Source: Pseudomonas koreensis (GTDB taxonomy: Bacteria; Pseudomonadota; Gammaproteobacteria; Pseudomonadales; Pseudomonadaceae). Taken from it: a stretch of 64,000 nucleotides of DNA. Of this stretch, positions 36,715-43,671 are shown piece by piece (positions within the stretch are counted from its first letter, which is position 1; the number at the start of each line of letters is the position of its first letter). The DNA lies in NCBI RefSeq assembly GCF_025447595.1, contig NZ_JAOEJU010000011.1:109418-173417 (forward strand), given 5' to 3'. Below the pieces are notes generated by a model that saw only the letters and a program-made list of their open reading frames with translations, searched no databases and had not been told where the DNA came from. Made by a program: the position numbers and the translations under genes.

Positions 36715-37470
36715 GTGGCGGACTTTCAGTTACGTCGCGAAGAAGTCCTCGACGGCGAACGCCTCACGGCCATGCTCGAAGAAAGCCCGGCCCGTGCGGC
36801 TCAGGCGATTCTGATGGCGGCCGGTGAGGGCGTGCTGGAAGCGCAGGCGCTGCTCGGGCAGATCCTGCTCGATGGTCATGGGATTGCTCAGGATCAGCCG
36901 TTGGCATTGCGCTGGTTCGCAATCGCCGCGGGGCAGGGACATCTGATGGCGCGCAACATGCTCGGCCGCTGTCATGAACATGGATGGGGTTGTGTGGCCG
37001 ACGCAGCGGTTGCCGCCAGGCATTATCGCGTTGCAGCAGATGCCGGGCTGGATTGGGCGATGTACAACCTCGCCAATCTGCTGGCGACCGGGCGCGGGGC
37101 GGCTGTGGATCAGCCGCAAGCTCTGGGGCTTTATCGTCAGGCCGCCGAGTCGGGGCACGCCAAGTCGATGAATCTGCTCGGTCGGTATCTTGAGGAGGGG
37201 CGTCATTGCCGCGCTGACCCGGCCGCAGCCTTCGATTGGTATCGCCGCTCGGCGCAGAGCGGCGACTTCCGTGGCCAGTTCAGTTATGCCAGTGTTCTGG
37301 CCGAGCGCTCACAGATAAGAGAGGCGTTGAAATGGTACCGCCAGGCGATGTGCGGGGGACATGCTGTGTTTCTCCATGTGGCTGCCCAGACCTTGGAAAG
37401 CGCATCGCACCCTGCTATTCAAGCATTGGCTCAAGAGTACAAAGAGCGCGCAGAACACATGGCCGTCTAG
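36715..37470 (+). CDS. Sel1-repeat (tetratricopeptide-like) protein
   Basis: 251 residues built largely from Sel1-like repeats of about 36 residues: AQALLGQILLDGHGIAQDQPLAL, MARNMLGRCHEHGWG, AMYNLANLLATGRGAAVD, SMNLLGRYLEEGRHC and QFSYASVLAER. No signal peptide is present, so it is cytosolic. The start is GTG 36715, immediately after the piuC TAA and with the AGGTATAA context of the piuC end, so it is translationally coupled. The homologue PA4516 also follows piuC. It is presumed to be a protein-protein adaptor for the hydroxylase. Confidence 0.88.
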   Translation: MADFQLRREEVLDGERLTAMLEESPARAAQAILMAAGEGVLEAQALLGQILLDGHGIAQDQPLALRWFAIAAGQGHLMARNMLGRCHEHGWGCVADAAVAARHYRVAADAGLDWAMYNLANLLATGRGAAVDQPQALGLYRQAAESGHAKSMNLLGRYLEEGRHCRADPAAAFDWYRRSAQSGDFRGQFSYASVLAERSQIREALKWYRQAMCGGHAVFLHVAAQTLESASHPAIQALAQEYKERAEHMAV

Positions 37471-37664
37471 TCAAACAAAACAAGCTGTTCGAAGTTTTCG
37501 ATTCGTGTGTCTAGTTGTTGTTATTCTTTTTAAATAAATTGAAGGTGTGGTGCGCTTCTTTAGGTTTGGGTTTTATGTTTAAGTTCGCTTGGAAGAGTTG
37601 AGGCTTATCTGCTTTAACTTTCTTGTTGATTTAACTTAACTTAAAACTGATTAAAGGAATGATC
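37471..37664. other. AT-rich leader of the Xax-like cassette
   Basis: About 190 bases that are visibly AT-rich (for example the TTCTTTTTAAATAAATTGAAG and TTGATTTAACTTAACTTAAAAC parts), in sharp contrast with the GC-rich genes on both sides. No open frame of note. It probably holds the promoter and may be the left edge of a transferred segment. Confidence 0.6.
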
Positions 37665-39932
37665 ATGTCTTCTTCCAGCTTATGGGGCGATGCCCTGAAT
37701 AATGCCTCGCCTGAGCAAGTTATGCAGATGGCGGCGGCGGCGCCGAAGTTACTCAGCGATGCATCGGTTTCCGAGGGGGACGAGGTCGTGCGTGACCGCG
37801 GACTTCTCCTCACCAAAAAACAGATCATTGATTTGCGTAAATATGAAGCGGCCGGTCTGGCGCTTCCACATACCCTGAAGGATGTCGAAGATTATCTGCG
37901 TTTCGGCGCCGGGCAGGACGGTGGCCCAGGTTTAAACCCGACTGATTTCCTTTCGACCTTCGTCAACACCCGCAACCACGCAAGACGTTGGTCGCCGTTG
38001 CGTGAACGCATCATGATGACCGGGCAAGGGCTGAAGAGCTTTGCCAGCAGCATGCTCAATTATGGCAAATCGATTCAGGAAGTCTTGAGCGATGATGATT
38101 CAGTCGCGTTCCTCAAGGCAAACAAGATTAAGACACTCGCTCAGCTTAAGGCGCTGGAAATCGAACTGGGTGACAAGTTTCCGGATATTGAAATTGACCC
38201 TGATACGGTCGCGACGCTGGGCTATTACCTGCAACGGATATTCGAGAGGGTCAATAAAAACCTGAGCGATGTGCAGGGCATAAAAAATGATCTGGATATG
38301 TTTGGTTATGATCTGCGCGAGCATGTTTTGCCCGGCATAAAACTTCGGGTCGGACTGATTGACAGCAGTACGTTGGCAGAGAATGTCAAAGTATTGAAGA
38401 ACAATATTGATAATCGTGCTAAAGAAATTGATATCAAAAACACTGAATACAAGGCGGCGGTTCAGGAGGCATTGAAGTCTGCAGCCGGGATGAACATCGT
38501 GGGCCTGGCCATGGCTATCTACATGGGGGTAGAGGCCGAAAATATTCGTGCTGCACGCAACGAGTTGTATGCCGAACAGGAGCGGAATATCCAGCTGCTG
38601 GCGAGTATGAATCAGACGCTCGGTTCCCTTGCCCGCGTCAAGCATGACCTGCAAAGTCTGATGATCGTGGCGATTGATGCTGACATTGCCACGCAGAACC
38701 TGATACATGTCTGGAAAAGCCTGGAGGTGCACATCTCCAACTCGGTAGCGGCGATGAACCGAGTCAACGACGCCTTGAGCCTGCGGATCTTCGGGACCGA
38801 ATTCGAAGAAGTCGTGTTGCCATGGAAAGCCATCGAGACTGACTCGGACAAGCTTATCCAGGTCTTCAAAGAGGCTGATGCAGAATACGAGCGCAACTAT
38901 TCGTTCAGCGCGCGTGCCTCGCGTGTGATCGGGATCAACACCACAGTGAGCTACCCGCCTGTGGACGTTGCCACCCTGACATCCTCTATTGAACAGGTGC
39001 GTGAAGCTCGCACTCAGGCAGAAGTTTTGAAAACCCGACTGGGTTACCTGCCCGATCTTTTTGACCGCTTCAAGCGAATCGTGATTGGCATGGGACAATG
39101 CCAAAGCCAATTGCAGGATTCGGCACAGTCGGGTGTGAATGATCTGCAAAACAGCCTGCGACGTCTCACCCGCAACGAGAAGGACCGGTTAAAAGAAACC
39201 GATCCTGAGGTCATTGAAGAAATCGATGATGAGCGTAAGGATATTTTGCGTTCGATCTCCTCTGCCATGACGAGGCAGGCATCTTTGGTGGGAAGCGCCT
39301 TGCGCAACATTGATGCACGGTTTGATGTTCGCCTGACACAGGCTTACATTGCTGATTTCCAGCGCGACGCGCTTGTGAACAATGCTGAAATTGCCCAACT
39401 GGAGGGCAAACTTGCAGAGCTTGCGGCTGAACGCAAGATCATCAATGACGGCGTCACTCTTCTGGAAAAAAGTGGCATCGAGAAGCTCGGCAAGGATGTT
39501 GAACTTACTATCGCCAAGATAACCGAGCTGGGCCTGGCTCCGCCGGAAATCAAACTGGTGATGGCGGCCATCGATCAACTGAAGCGAACCCTCATCGGCA
39601 TCGGCGAATCTGTGCGCTTTCTGGACATGGTTCACGAGAGCGACAAGCTGAAGCTGAAAATCGAGGGCGTGCAGGCCGATATCGAACGTGAGCGCTCGGG
39701 TATCCGTGATTCGCAAGGCAAGGTCGCGTACCTGACGGCCATTCATGTCATGGAAGACTGTCGCGCCGAATATGCCGCCACCTACCGTCCTGCCGTGAAT
39801 GCTTTTGAGAAATTGCGCGATGCGATCGATGTCGAGCGGTTGGACGACTTTGATGCACTCAGTGCCGCGTTGAAACAGCATGCGCCACTGTTTATCGCTT
39901 TCGTTGATCCGCTGTCATTACCGCAGCGCTGA
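37665..39932 (+). CDS. Alpha-xenorhabdolysin (XaxA/YaxA)-like pore-forming toxin subunit with a large extra C-terminal region
   Basis: 755 residues. ATG 37665 is preferred because AAAGGA lies 6 bases before it; the in-frame ATG two codons earlier is too close. Residues ~45-415 have the XaxA look: LTKKQIIDLRKYEAAGLALP, TPDDF-like NPTDFLSTF, a long helical neck, the hydrophobic foot AAGMNIVGLAMAIYMGVEAE (~273-292 without the flanks), then LASMNQTLGSLARVKHDLQS and IATQNLIHVWKSL. XaxA is only about 400 residues, so ~430-755 is an added helical/coiled-coil region without a clear membrane segment; it may be an XaxB-like half. No signal peptide, as in known Xax proteins. Paired with the gene at 40047. 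Confidence 0.75.
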   Translation: MSSSSLWGDALNNASPEQVMQMAAAAPKLLSDASVSEGDEVVRDRGLLLTKKQIIDLRKYEAAGLALPHTLKDVEDYLRFGAGQDGGPGLNPTDFLSTFVNTRNHARRWSPLRERIMMTGQGLKSFASSMLNYGKSIQEVLSDDDSVAFLKANKIKTLAQLKALEIELGDKFPDIEIDPDTVATLGYYLQRIFERVNKNLSDVQGIKNDLDMFGYDLREHVLPGIKLRVGLIDSSTLAENVKVLKNNIDNRAKEIDIKNTEYKAAVQEALKSAAGMNIVGLAMAIYMGVEAENIRAARNELYAEQERNIQLLASMNQTLGSLARVKHDLQSLMIVAIDADIATQNLIHVWKSLEVHISNSVAAMNRVNDALSLRIFGTEFEEVVLPWKAIETDSDKLIQVFKEADAEYERNYSFSARASRVIGINTTVSYPPVDVATLTSSIEQVREARTQAEVLKTRLGYLPDLFDRFKRIVIGMGQCQSQLQDSAQSGVNDLQNSLRRLTRNEKDRLKETDPEVIEEIDDERKDILRSISSAMTRQASLVGSALRNIDARFDVRLTQAYIADFQRDALVNNAEIAQLEGKLAELAAERKIINDGVTLLEKSGIEKLGKDVELTIAKITELGLAPPEIKLVMAAIDQLKRTLIGIGESVRFLDMVHESDKLKLKIEGVQADIERERSGIRDSQGKVAYLTAIHVMEDCRAEYAATYRPAVNAFEKLRDAIDVERLDDFDALSAALKQHAPLFIAFVDPLSLPQR

Positions 39933-39990
39933 TTCTGCCGGCAGGCCGTGCTCTGTGTTTGTGTTTGATATCAGAGTCCGGCGCAGGATT

Positions 39991-40014
39991 GCCGATGGGC
40001 ACGGTTCCATCGGC
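39991..40014 (+). promoter_or_regulatory. Stem-loop between the two Xax-like cassette genes
   Basis: Perfect 8-bp stem GCCGATGG/CCATCGGC with an 8-base loop in the 114-base gap, followed by AACAAAAG and no T-run. It is therefore not a classical terminator. It could protect the upstream message or adjust subunit ratio. Confidence 0.4.
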
Positions 40015-40046
40015 AACAAAAGTTCGATCAGACCAAGGAGAGGCTG

Positions 40047-40940
40047 ATGCTTGAATATTTACTGGCAGAAAAAAACTTCGCTGCATTGAAGCAGTATGTG
40101 AAGTTTCTGCAGGATCTACCCCCTGCCTTACAGGAAATGACTGAGTTTAGTAAAAGCTTTGAACGACAAGGGCACACCATGCTGTCCCCACCAAATATTC
40201 AAAACCTGAGGCTGGCGGCACAAGCCAATGGAGCGTGTTGGCTGGCGATACAGGAAGCAACACCGTTGCTTGGCAGCAATTCCGCGCGGGTGTTACGTGA
40301 GGTATTCGGCTTTATTGAAGAGTTTCAGGCCACTGTTTCAAATGCCGACAATCACCGAGAGGCGATTGACACTATCGATCCACGGCAATTTTCATTGGTA
40401 AGGTCGCCTGTCTGGGGTAATGCACCCGCCGCAAGCATCATCGATGTGCTGCGGGAAATGGATCGACGACTGGAGCAATACCGGGGCACGGTGTTGAATT
40501 TCAAAACCCAGGTGACTAGCCTGGCTGAATCGATCCACAGCATCTTCGTACGTTTCATCGAGTGTTTGACGATGCCCATCTGTTCCTGCGATGAACCCAT
40601 CGCCAAGATCGAAGTCTATTACAGCCTGGGTAAAATGGGATTACCCGGCACGACTTATGTGCCGGGCCGGTTGTATTCGCAGGAGGAGCGAATCGCGCTG
40701 TCCAAAGAGCATGTCGAGTTTCTGTTCAATCTGCGCCGACGCGCTGCCAGTGCGGCGAACAACCTCAGCGATTTCTGCTTTCGGATGACCTGGATGCTGG
40801 ATGAAACGCAACAGATGCTTAGAAGCCATTACCCGACGATGACGATGGCGCGGGTAAAATCTACGCTGCCGATGCTTAAGGGACCGTTGAATGATGTGCA
40901 AAGCATGTCGGACCAACTGGTCAAAATGACCCGACTCTAA
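40047..40940 (+). CDS. Predicted helical partner of the XaxA-like protein (possible XaxB-type subunit)
   Basis: 297 residues from ATG 40047 with AAGGAG 6 bases upstream. Nearly all helical by composition: N-terminal helices, a long amphipathic helix around 130-172, a short segment with CLTMPICSC (173-181) and a proline/glycine turn region (198-208), then another long helix pair to the end. No signal peptide or clear membrane span. I do not recognise the family with certainty. Its position directly after an XaxA-like gene, same strand and shared terminator suggest a toxin partner or accessory subunit; an antidote or chaperone is an alternative. Confidence 0.55.
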   Translation: MLEYLLAEKNFAALKQYVKFLQDLPPALQEMTEFSKSFERQGHTMLSPPNIQNLRLAAQANGACWLAIQEATPLLGSNSARVLREVFGFIEEFQATVSNADNHREAIDTIDPRQFSLVRSPVWGNAPAASIIDVLREMDRRLEQYRGTVLNFKTQVTSLAESIHSIFVRFIECLTMPICSCDEPIAKIEVYYSLGKMGLPGTTYVPGRLYSQEERIALSKEHVEFLFNLRRRAASAANNLSDFCFRMTWMLDETQQMLRSHYPTMTMARVKSTLPMLKGPLNDVQSMSDQLVKMTRL

Positions 40941-40945
40941 AGCAT

Positions 40946-40975
40946 AAAAAAGCCCATGACATGTCATGGGCTTTT
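40946..40975. terminator. Bidirectional terminator between the Xax-like cassette and speC
   Basis: AGCCCATGACATGTCATGGGCT is a perfect palindrome flanked by AAAAA and TTTT, serving both converging transcripts. Confidence 0.88.
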
Positions 40976-40994
40976 CGCGTTACGGGTAAGGTGC

Positions 40995-42158
40995 TTACAC
41001 GTAGAACGATTTCAGCGGCGGGAAGCCATTGAACTCTACGGCGCTGTAACTGGTGGTGTACGCACCGGTCGACAGCCAGTACAGGCGATCACCGATCGCC
41101 AGGTTCAGCGGCAGGCCGTACTTGTAGTTTTCGTACATGATGTCGGCGCTGTCGCAGGTCGGGCCGGCGATCACGACTTCTTCCATCTCGCCTTTCTTCT
41201 CGGTCCAGATCGGGAACTTGATCGCTTCGTCCATGGTTTCGATCAGGCCGGAGAACTTGCCCACATCGGTATAAACCCAACGCTCGACGGCGGTGCGGGA
41301 TTTACGCGCGACCAGCACCACTTCGCTGACCAGGATGCCGGCGTTGGCAATCAACGAACGGCCCGGTTCCAGAATGATTTCCGGCAGGTCATCACCGAAG
41401 TCTTCCTTGAGGAAGCGGATGATTTCTTCGGCGTAGGTTTCCAGGCTGTTGGTGCGGGTGATGTAGTTGGCCGGGAAGCCACCGCCCATGTTGATCAGCT
41501 TCAGGTGAATGCCGTCTTCTTCCTTCAGGCGCTCGAAGATCACTTTGACCTTGGCGATCGCCGCGTCCCAGACGCTGATGTCGCGCTGTTGCGAGCCGAC
41601 GTGGAACGAGATGCCGTATGGCACCAGGCCCAGGTCGCGGGCGAGGATCAGCAGGTCCATGGCCATGTCGGTCTGGCAGCCGAACTTGCGCGACAGTGGC
41701 CAGTCGGCCGTAGTCGAGCCTTCGGTCAGGATGCGCACATAGACTTTGGCGCCCGGTGCGGCCTTGGCGATGTTGCGCAGGTCGGCTTCCGAGTCGGTGG
41801 CGAACAGGCGCACGCCCTTCTCATAGAAGTAGCGAATGTCCTTGGATTTCTTGATGGTGTTGCCGTAGCTGATCTGGTCCGCGCTGACGCCACGGCTCAG
41901 CACTTTGTCCAGCTCATAGATCGAGGCGATGTCGAAGCTCGAACCTTTTTCTTTGAGCAGGTCGATGATCTCGACGGCCGGGTTGGCCTTGACCGCGTAG
42001 TAGACCTTGGCGAATTCGAAACCGGCGCGCAGGTCATCGTAGGCCTGGGCGATCATCGCGGTGTCGATCACCACGAACGGGGTTTCCTGTTTGTCGGCGA
42101 ACGCCTTCATTTTCTGAAAGGTTTCGCGCGCGAAATAGTCTTCGACCTGGATCGACAT
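40995..42158 (-). CDS. speC: Ornithine decarboxylase
   Basis: PLP enzyme of the eukaryotic-type (alanine racemase-fold) decarboxylases that makes putrescine. 387 residues from ATG 42158, equal to the P. aeruginosa SpeC length. The PLP lysine is in YYAVKANPAVEII, the PLP phosphate site in GGGFPAN and EPGRSLIANAG, and the active-site cysteine in GPTCDSADIM. Translation should couple to a 10-codon upstream ORF whose TAG overlaps the AGGAG site. A terminator-like hairpin lies further up in the leader. The long open frame on the opposite strand is a shadow. Confidence 0.96.
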   Translation of the reverse strand: MSIQVEDYFARETFQKMKAFADKQETPFVVIDTAMIAQAYDDLRAGFEFAKVYYAVKANPAVEIIDLLKEKGSSFDIASIYELDKVLSRGVSADQISYGNTIKKSKDIRYFYEKGVRLFATDSEADLRNIAKAAPGAKVYVRILTEGSTTADWPLSRKFGCQTDMAMDLLILARDLGLVPYGISFHVGSQQRDISVWDAAIAKVKVIFERLKEEDGIHLKLINMGGGFPANYITRTNSLETYAEEIIRFLKEDFGDDLPEIILEPGRSLIANAGILVSEVVLVARKSRTAVERWVYTDVGKFSGLIETMDEAIKFPIWTEKKGEMEEVVIAGPTCDSADIMYENYKYGLPLNLAIGDRLYWLSTGAYTTSYSAVEFNGFPPLKSFYV

Positions 42159-42169
42159 ACTTGGGACTC

Positions 42170-42202
42170 CTAGTGGCAAACGTCGTTAATCAATGGGTGC
42201 AT
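42170..42202 (-). CDS. Putative 10-residue leader peptide upstream of speC
   Basis: ATG at 42202 reads MHPLINDVCH then TAG. A strong GGAGGA ribosome site sits about 7 bases before the ATG. The stop codon overlaps the speC Shine-Dalgarno (TAGGAG), leaving 11 bases to the speC ATG, so ribosomes finishing the leader should reinitiate on, or block, speC. It is too short to have a recognisable family; whether it is translated is inferred from the signals only. Confidence 0.5.
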   Translation of the reverse strand: MHPLINDVCH

Positions 42203-42261
42203 ATGAACGTCCTCCGTATCCCCACTTTGGTTCGCCTACTTCCCAAGGCATGTCGCCGAAA

Positions 42262-42294
42262 GCAAAAAGGCCATGGGTCGCTGCCCTTGGCCTT
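42262..42294 (-). terminator. Terminator-like hairpin in the speC leader (possible attenuator)
   Basis: On the minus strand AAGGCCA-A-GGG pairs with CCC-A-TGGCCTT around a CAGCGA loop and runs into TTTTTGCTTT. It lies 104 bases upstream of speC and downstream of the best promoter match (42356-42384), so it should terminate most speC transcripts unless prevented. Alternatively it ends a separate small RNA. Confidence 0.6.
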
Positions 42295-42355
42295 GCTGTC
42301 TCGTCGTCAGTACTTGAGCCGGATGGATCGTTTCCAGCATGGACGTTCGGCGCGA

Positions 42356-42384
42356 ACTTTAGGGCGTGAGGGGCCTGAGATCAA
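42356..42384 (-). promoter_or_regulatory. Possible speC promoter
   Basis: Minus-strand TTGATC (42384-42379), a 17-base spacer and TAAAGT (42361-42356). Each hexamer matches the sigma-70 consensus at four of six positions. The predicted leader would be about 190 nt. Confidence 0.4.
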
Positions 42385-42765
42385 CTAAAAATGTCGCGTT
42401 TTTGCACGCTTCTGACGTGCGTCGTGGATCTCACTCTTTGTAGCCGACCGATATGACGCTCAGATGTTCCGCCATAATTTTCAGGTGTTAAAAATACCTG
42501 CACGTTCGCAGCTGATGAGTGCAAATCGATGAAAAGTACGAAGGCGACAACATCGGCGACGTTGGCGGCGAGTGGGTGGTATGAGGGGGGAGTTGGCTTG
42601 CTCGAACGGGACGGCTGAGTAATATCACCTGACGCGACTGTTGATATTTTTTTTCACCTTGCTGAATAGAATGAATCTGTCAGGTTGAGGCCGGATACCA
42701 GTCGAAATTCGGACGCCGTCTGACAGATTGCTTCTCTTCGCTGCTCAATATCTCAAGTGCAGAGC
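42385..42765. other. Intergenic region upstream of speC, no convincing gene
   Basis: About 380 bases between the speC promoter region and the orphan membrane-protein gene. I see no coding frame with a ribosome site. Structured pieces are GCACG/CGTGC (42404-42420), CAGGT/ACCTG (42482-42500) and AATATCA/TGATATT (42621-42648) followed by a T-run on the plus strand, which could end an unannotated short RNA. Confidence 0.4.
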
Positions 42766-43521
42766 TTAATTTTTTGGTTTATCGACTGCTTTGCAGAGCA
42801 CCACCCGGTCTTTGAGGTGCAGTTCACTTGAATCAGTGGCGTTGTTCATCGCCAATATGAAGTCCAGCCATGCGTTATCCTGCTTCAAGAGGCGTTCAAG
42901 CTTTTTCTCACCAGAGCCGTCAGGAGGGTTGTCGAACACATACGGTCGGCAGCTGGAAAAACCCTTTGGCACGGTAGAAAGAAGATCGTAATCGCTGTTG
43001 TTCTTGACGATGTCGTACGTTTGCCAACTGAGGAATGACAGCAGGCAAAGCGCCACAGTGATCACCAGCGGCAAAGCGATACGCCATCGCAGGGGCACCG
43101 GATAGGCTTTCGCTAGCGCTCTGCGGGTCATGAAGTCGGTGATTTTTTTACCATTCACCAAGACCTGTACTACATCAAACTCCAACGGATTGTAGATCGA
43201 TATTTCAACCGTTTCGTTGGGAGGGACGTCAGTGAGAATGAGTTCCTTGTCTTGCGCATTGTGTTGCCATTTGACTGCGGCTTCGTGGCGAGAGTAGACA
43301 ATCCTGGGCGTGAATTGAAAGTTGCCTCGATACAGGACCTTCAGATTTGTCAGGGTCGTATTTGATTCGTTGTAAATGGCGATATGGGTGCAAACAAAAC
43401 GATTTTCGCCCTCGACCATCTCGGCCGGTGCATGAAACAGATAAGGGCCCAAGGTCGTCCAGCCAACGGCATCGGGGAGTTCTTTACGTAATGCGTTCAG
43501 CGCCACGATTTGATCGATCAC
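42766..43521 (-). CDS. Orphan single-span membrane protein, unknown function
   Basis: 251 residues from GTG 43521, with AAGGA seven bases upstream. Residues ~35-130 alternate beta-like strands and turns (FVCTHIAIYNESNTTLTNLKVLYRG, ILTDVPPNETVEISIYNPLEFDVVQVLV in pieces), suggestive of an immunoglobulin-like sandwich. A membrane segment follows (about 146-166, WRIALPLVITVALCLLSFLSW), then an ~85-residue C-terminal domain with two cysteines (191 and 243) that could pair in the periplasm. No family recognised. It stands alone between the speC leader and the opuC operon. Confidence 0.7.
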   Translation of the reverse strand: MIDQIVALNALRKELPDAVGWTTLGPYLFHAPAEMVEGENRFVCTHIAIYNESNTTLTNLKVLYRGNFQFTPRIVYSRHEAAVKWQHNAQDKELILTDVPPNETVEISIYNPLEFDVVQVLVNGKKITDFMTRRALAKAYPVPLRWRIALPLVITVALCLLSFLSWQTYDIVKNNSDYDLLSTVPKGFSSCRPYVFDNPPDGSGEKKLERLLKQDNAWLDFILAMNNATDSSELHLKDRVVLCKAVDKPKN

Positions 43522-43646
43522 TGCATCATCCTTTTGATCCGTCCTTGAGAAGCGTTGTTAATCGCTCGCCAGAGGATGATATCCATGTGCCATTATTTGG
43601 GGCAAGCCGGCCTCCATTGATAAAGGGCTGAAGAGGCAGTGTAAAC

Positions 43647-43665
43647 GGGGCTGTCAGACAGCCCC
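43647..43665. terminator. Terminator after opuCA
   Basis: GGGGCTGTC/GACAGCCCC perfect inverted repeat. On the minus strand it is followed by GTTTAC, ending the opuC operon. Confidence 0.65.
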
Positions 43666-43671
43666 TTGTTA

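Noticed and set aside
40956..42173. A 405-codon plus-strand frame opposite speC
   Set aside because: speC matches its family from start to end; the opposite frame is a shadow.
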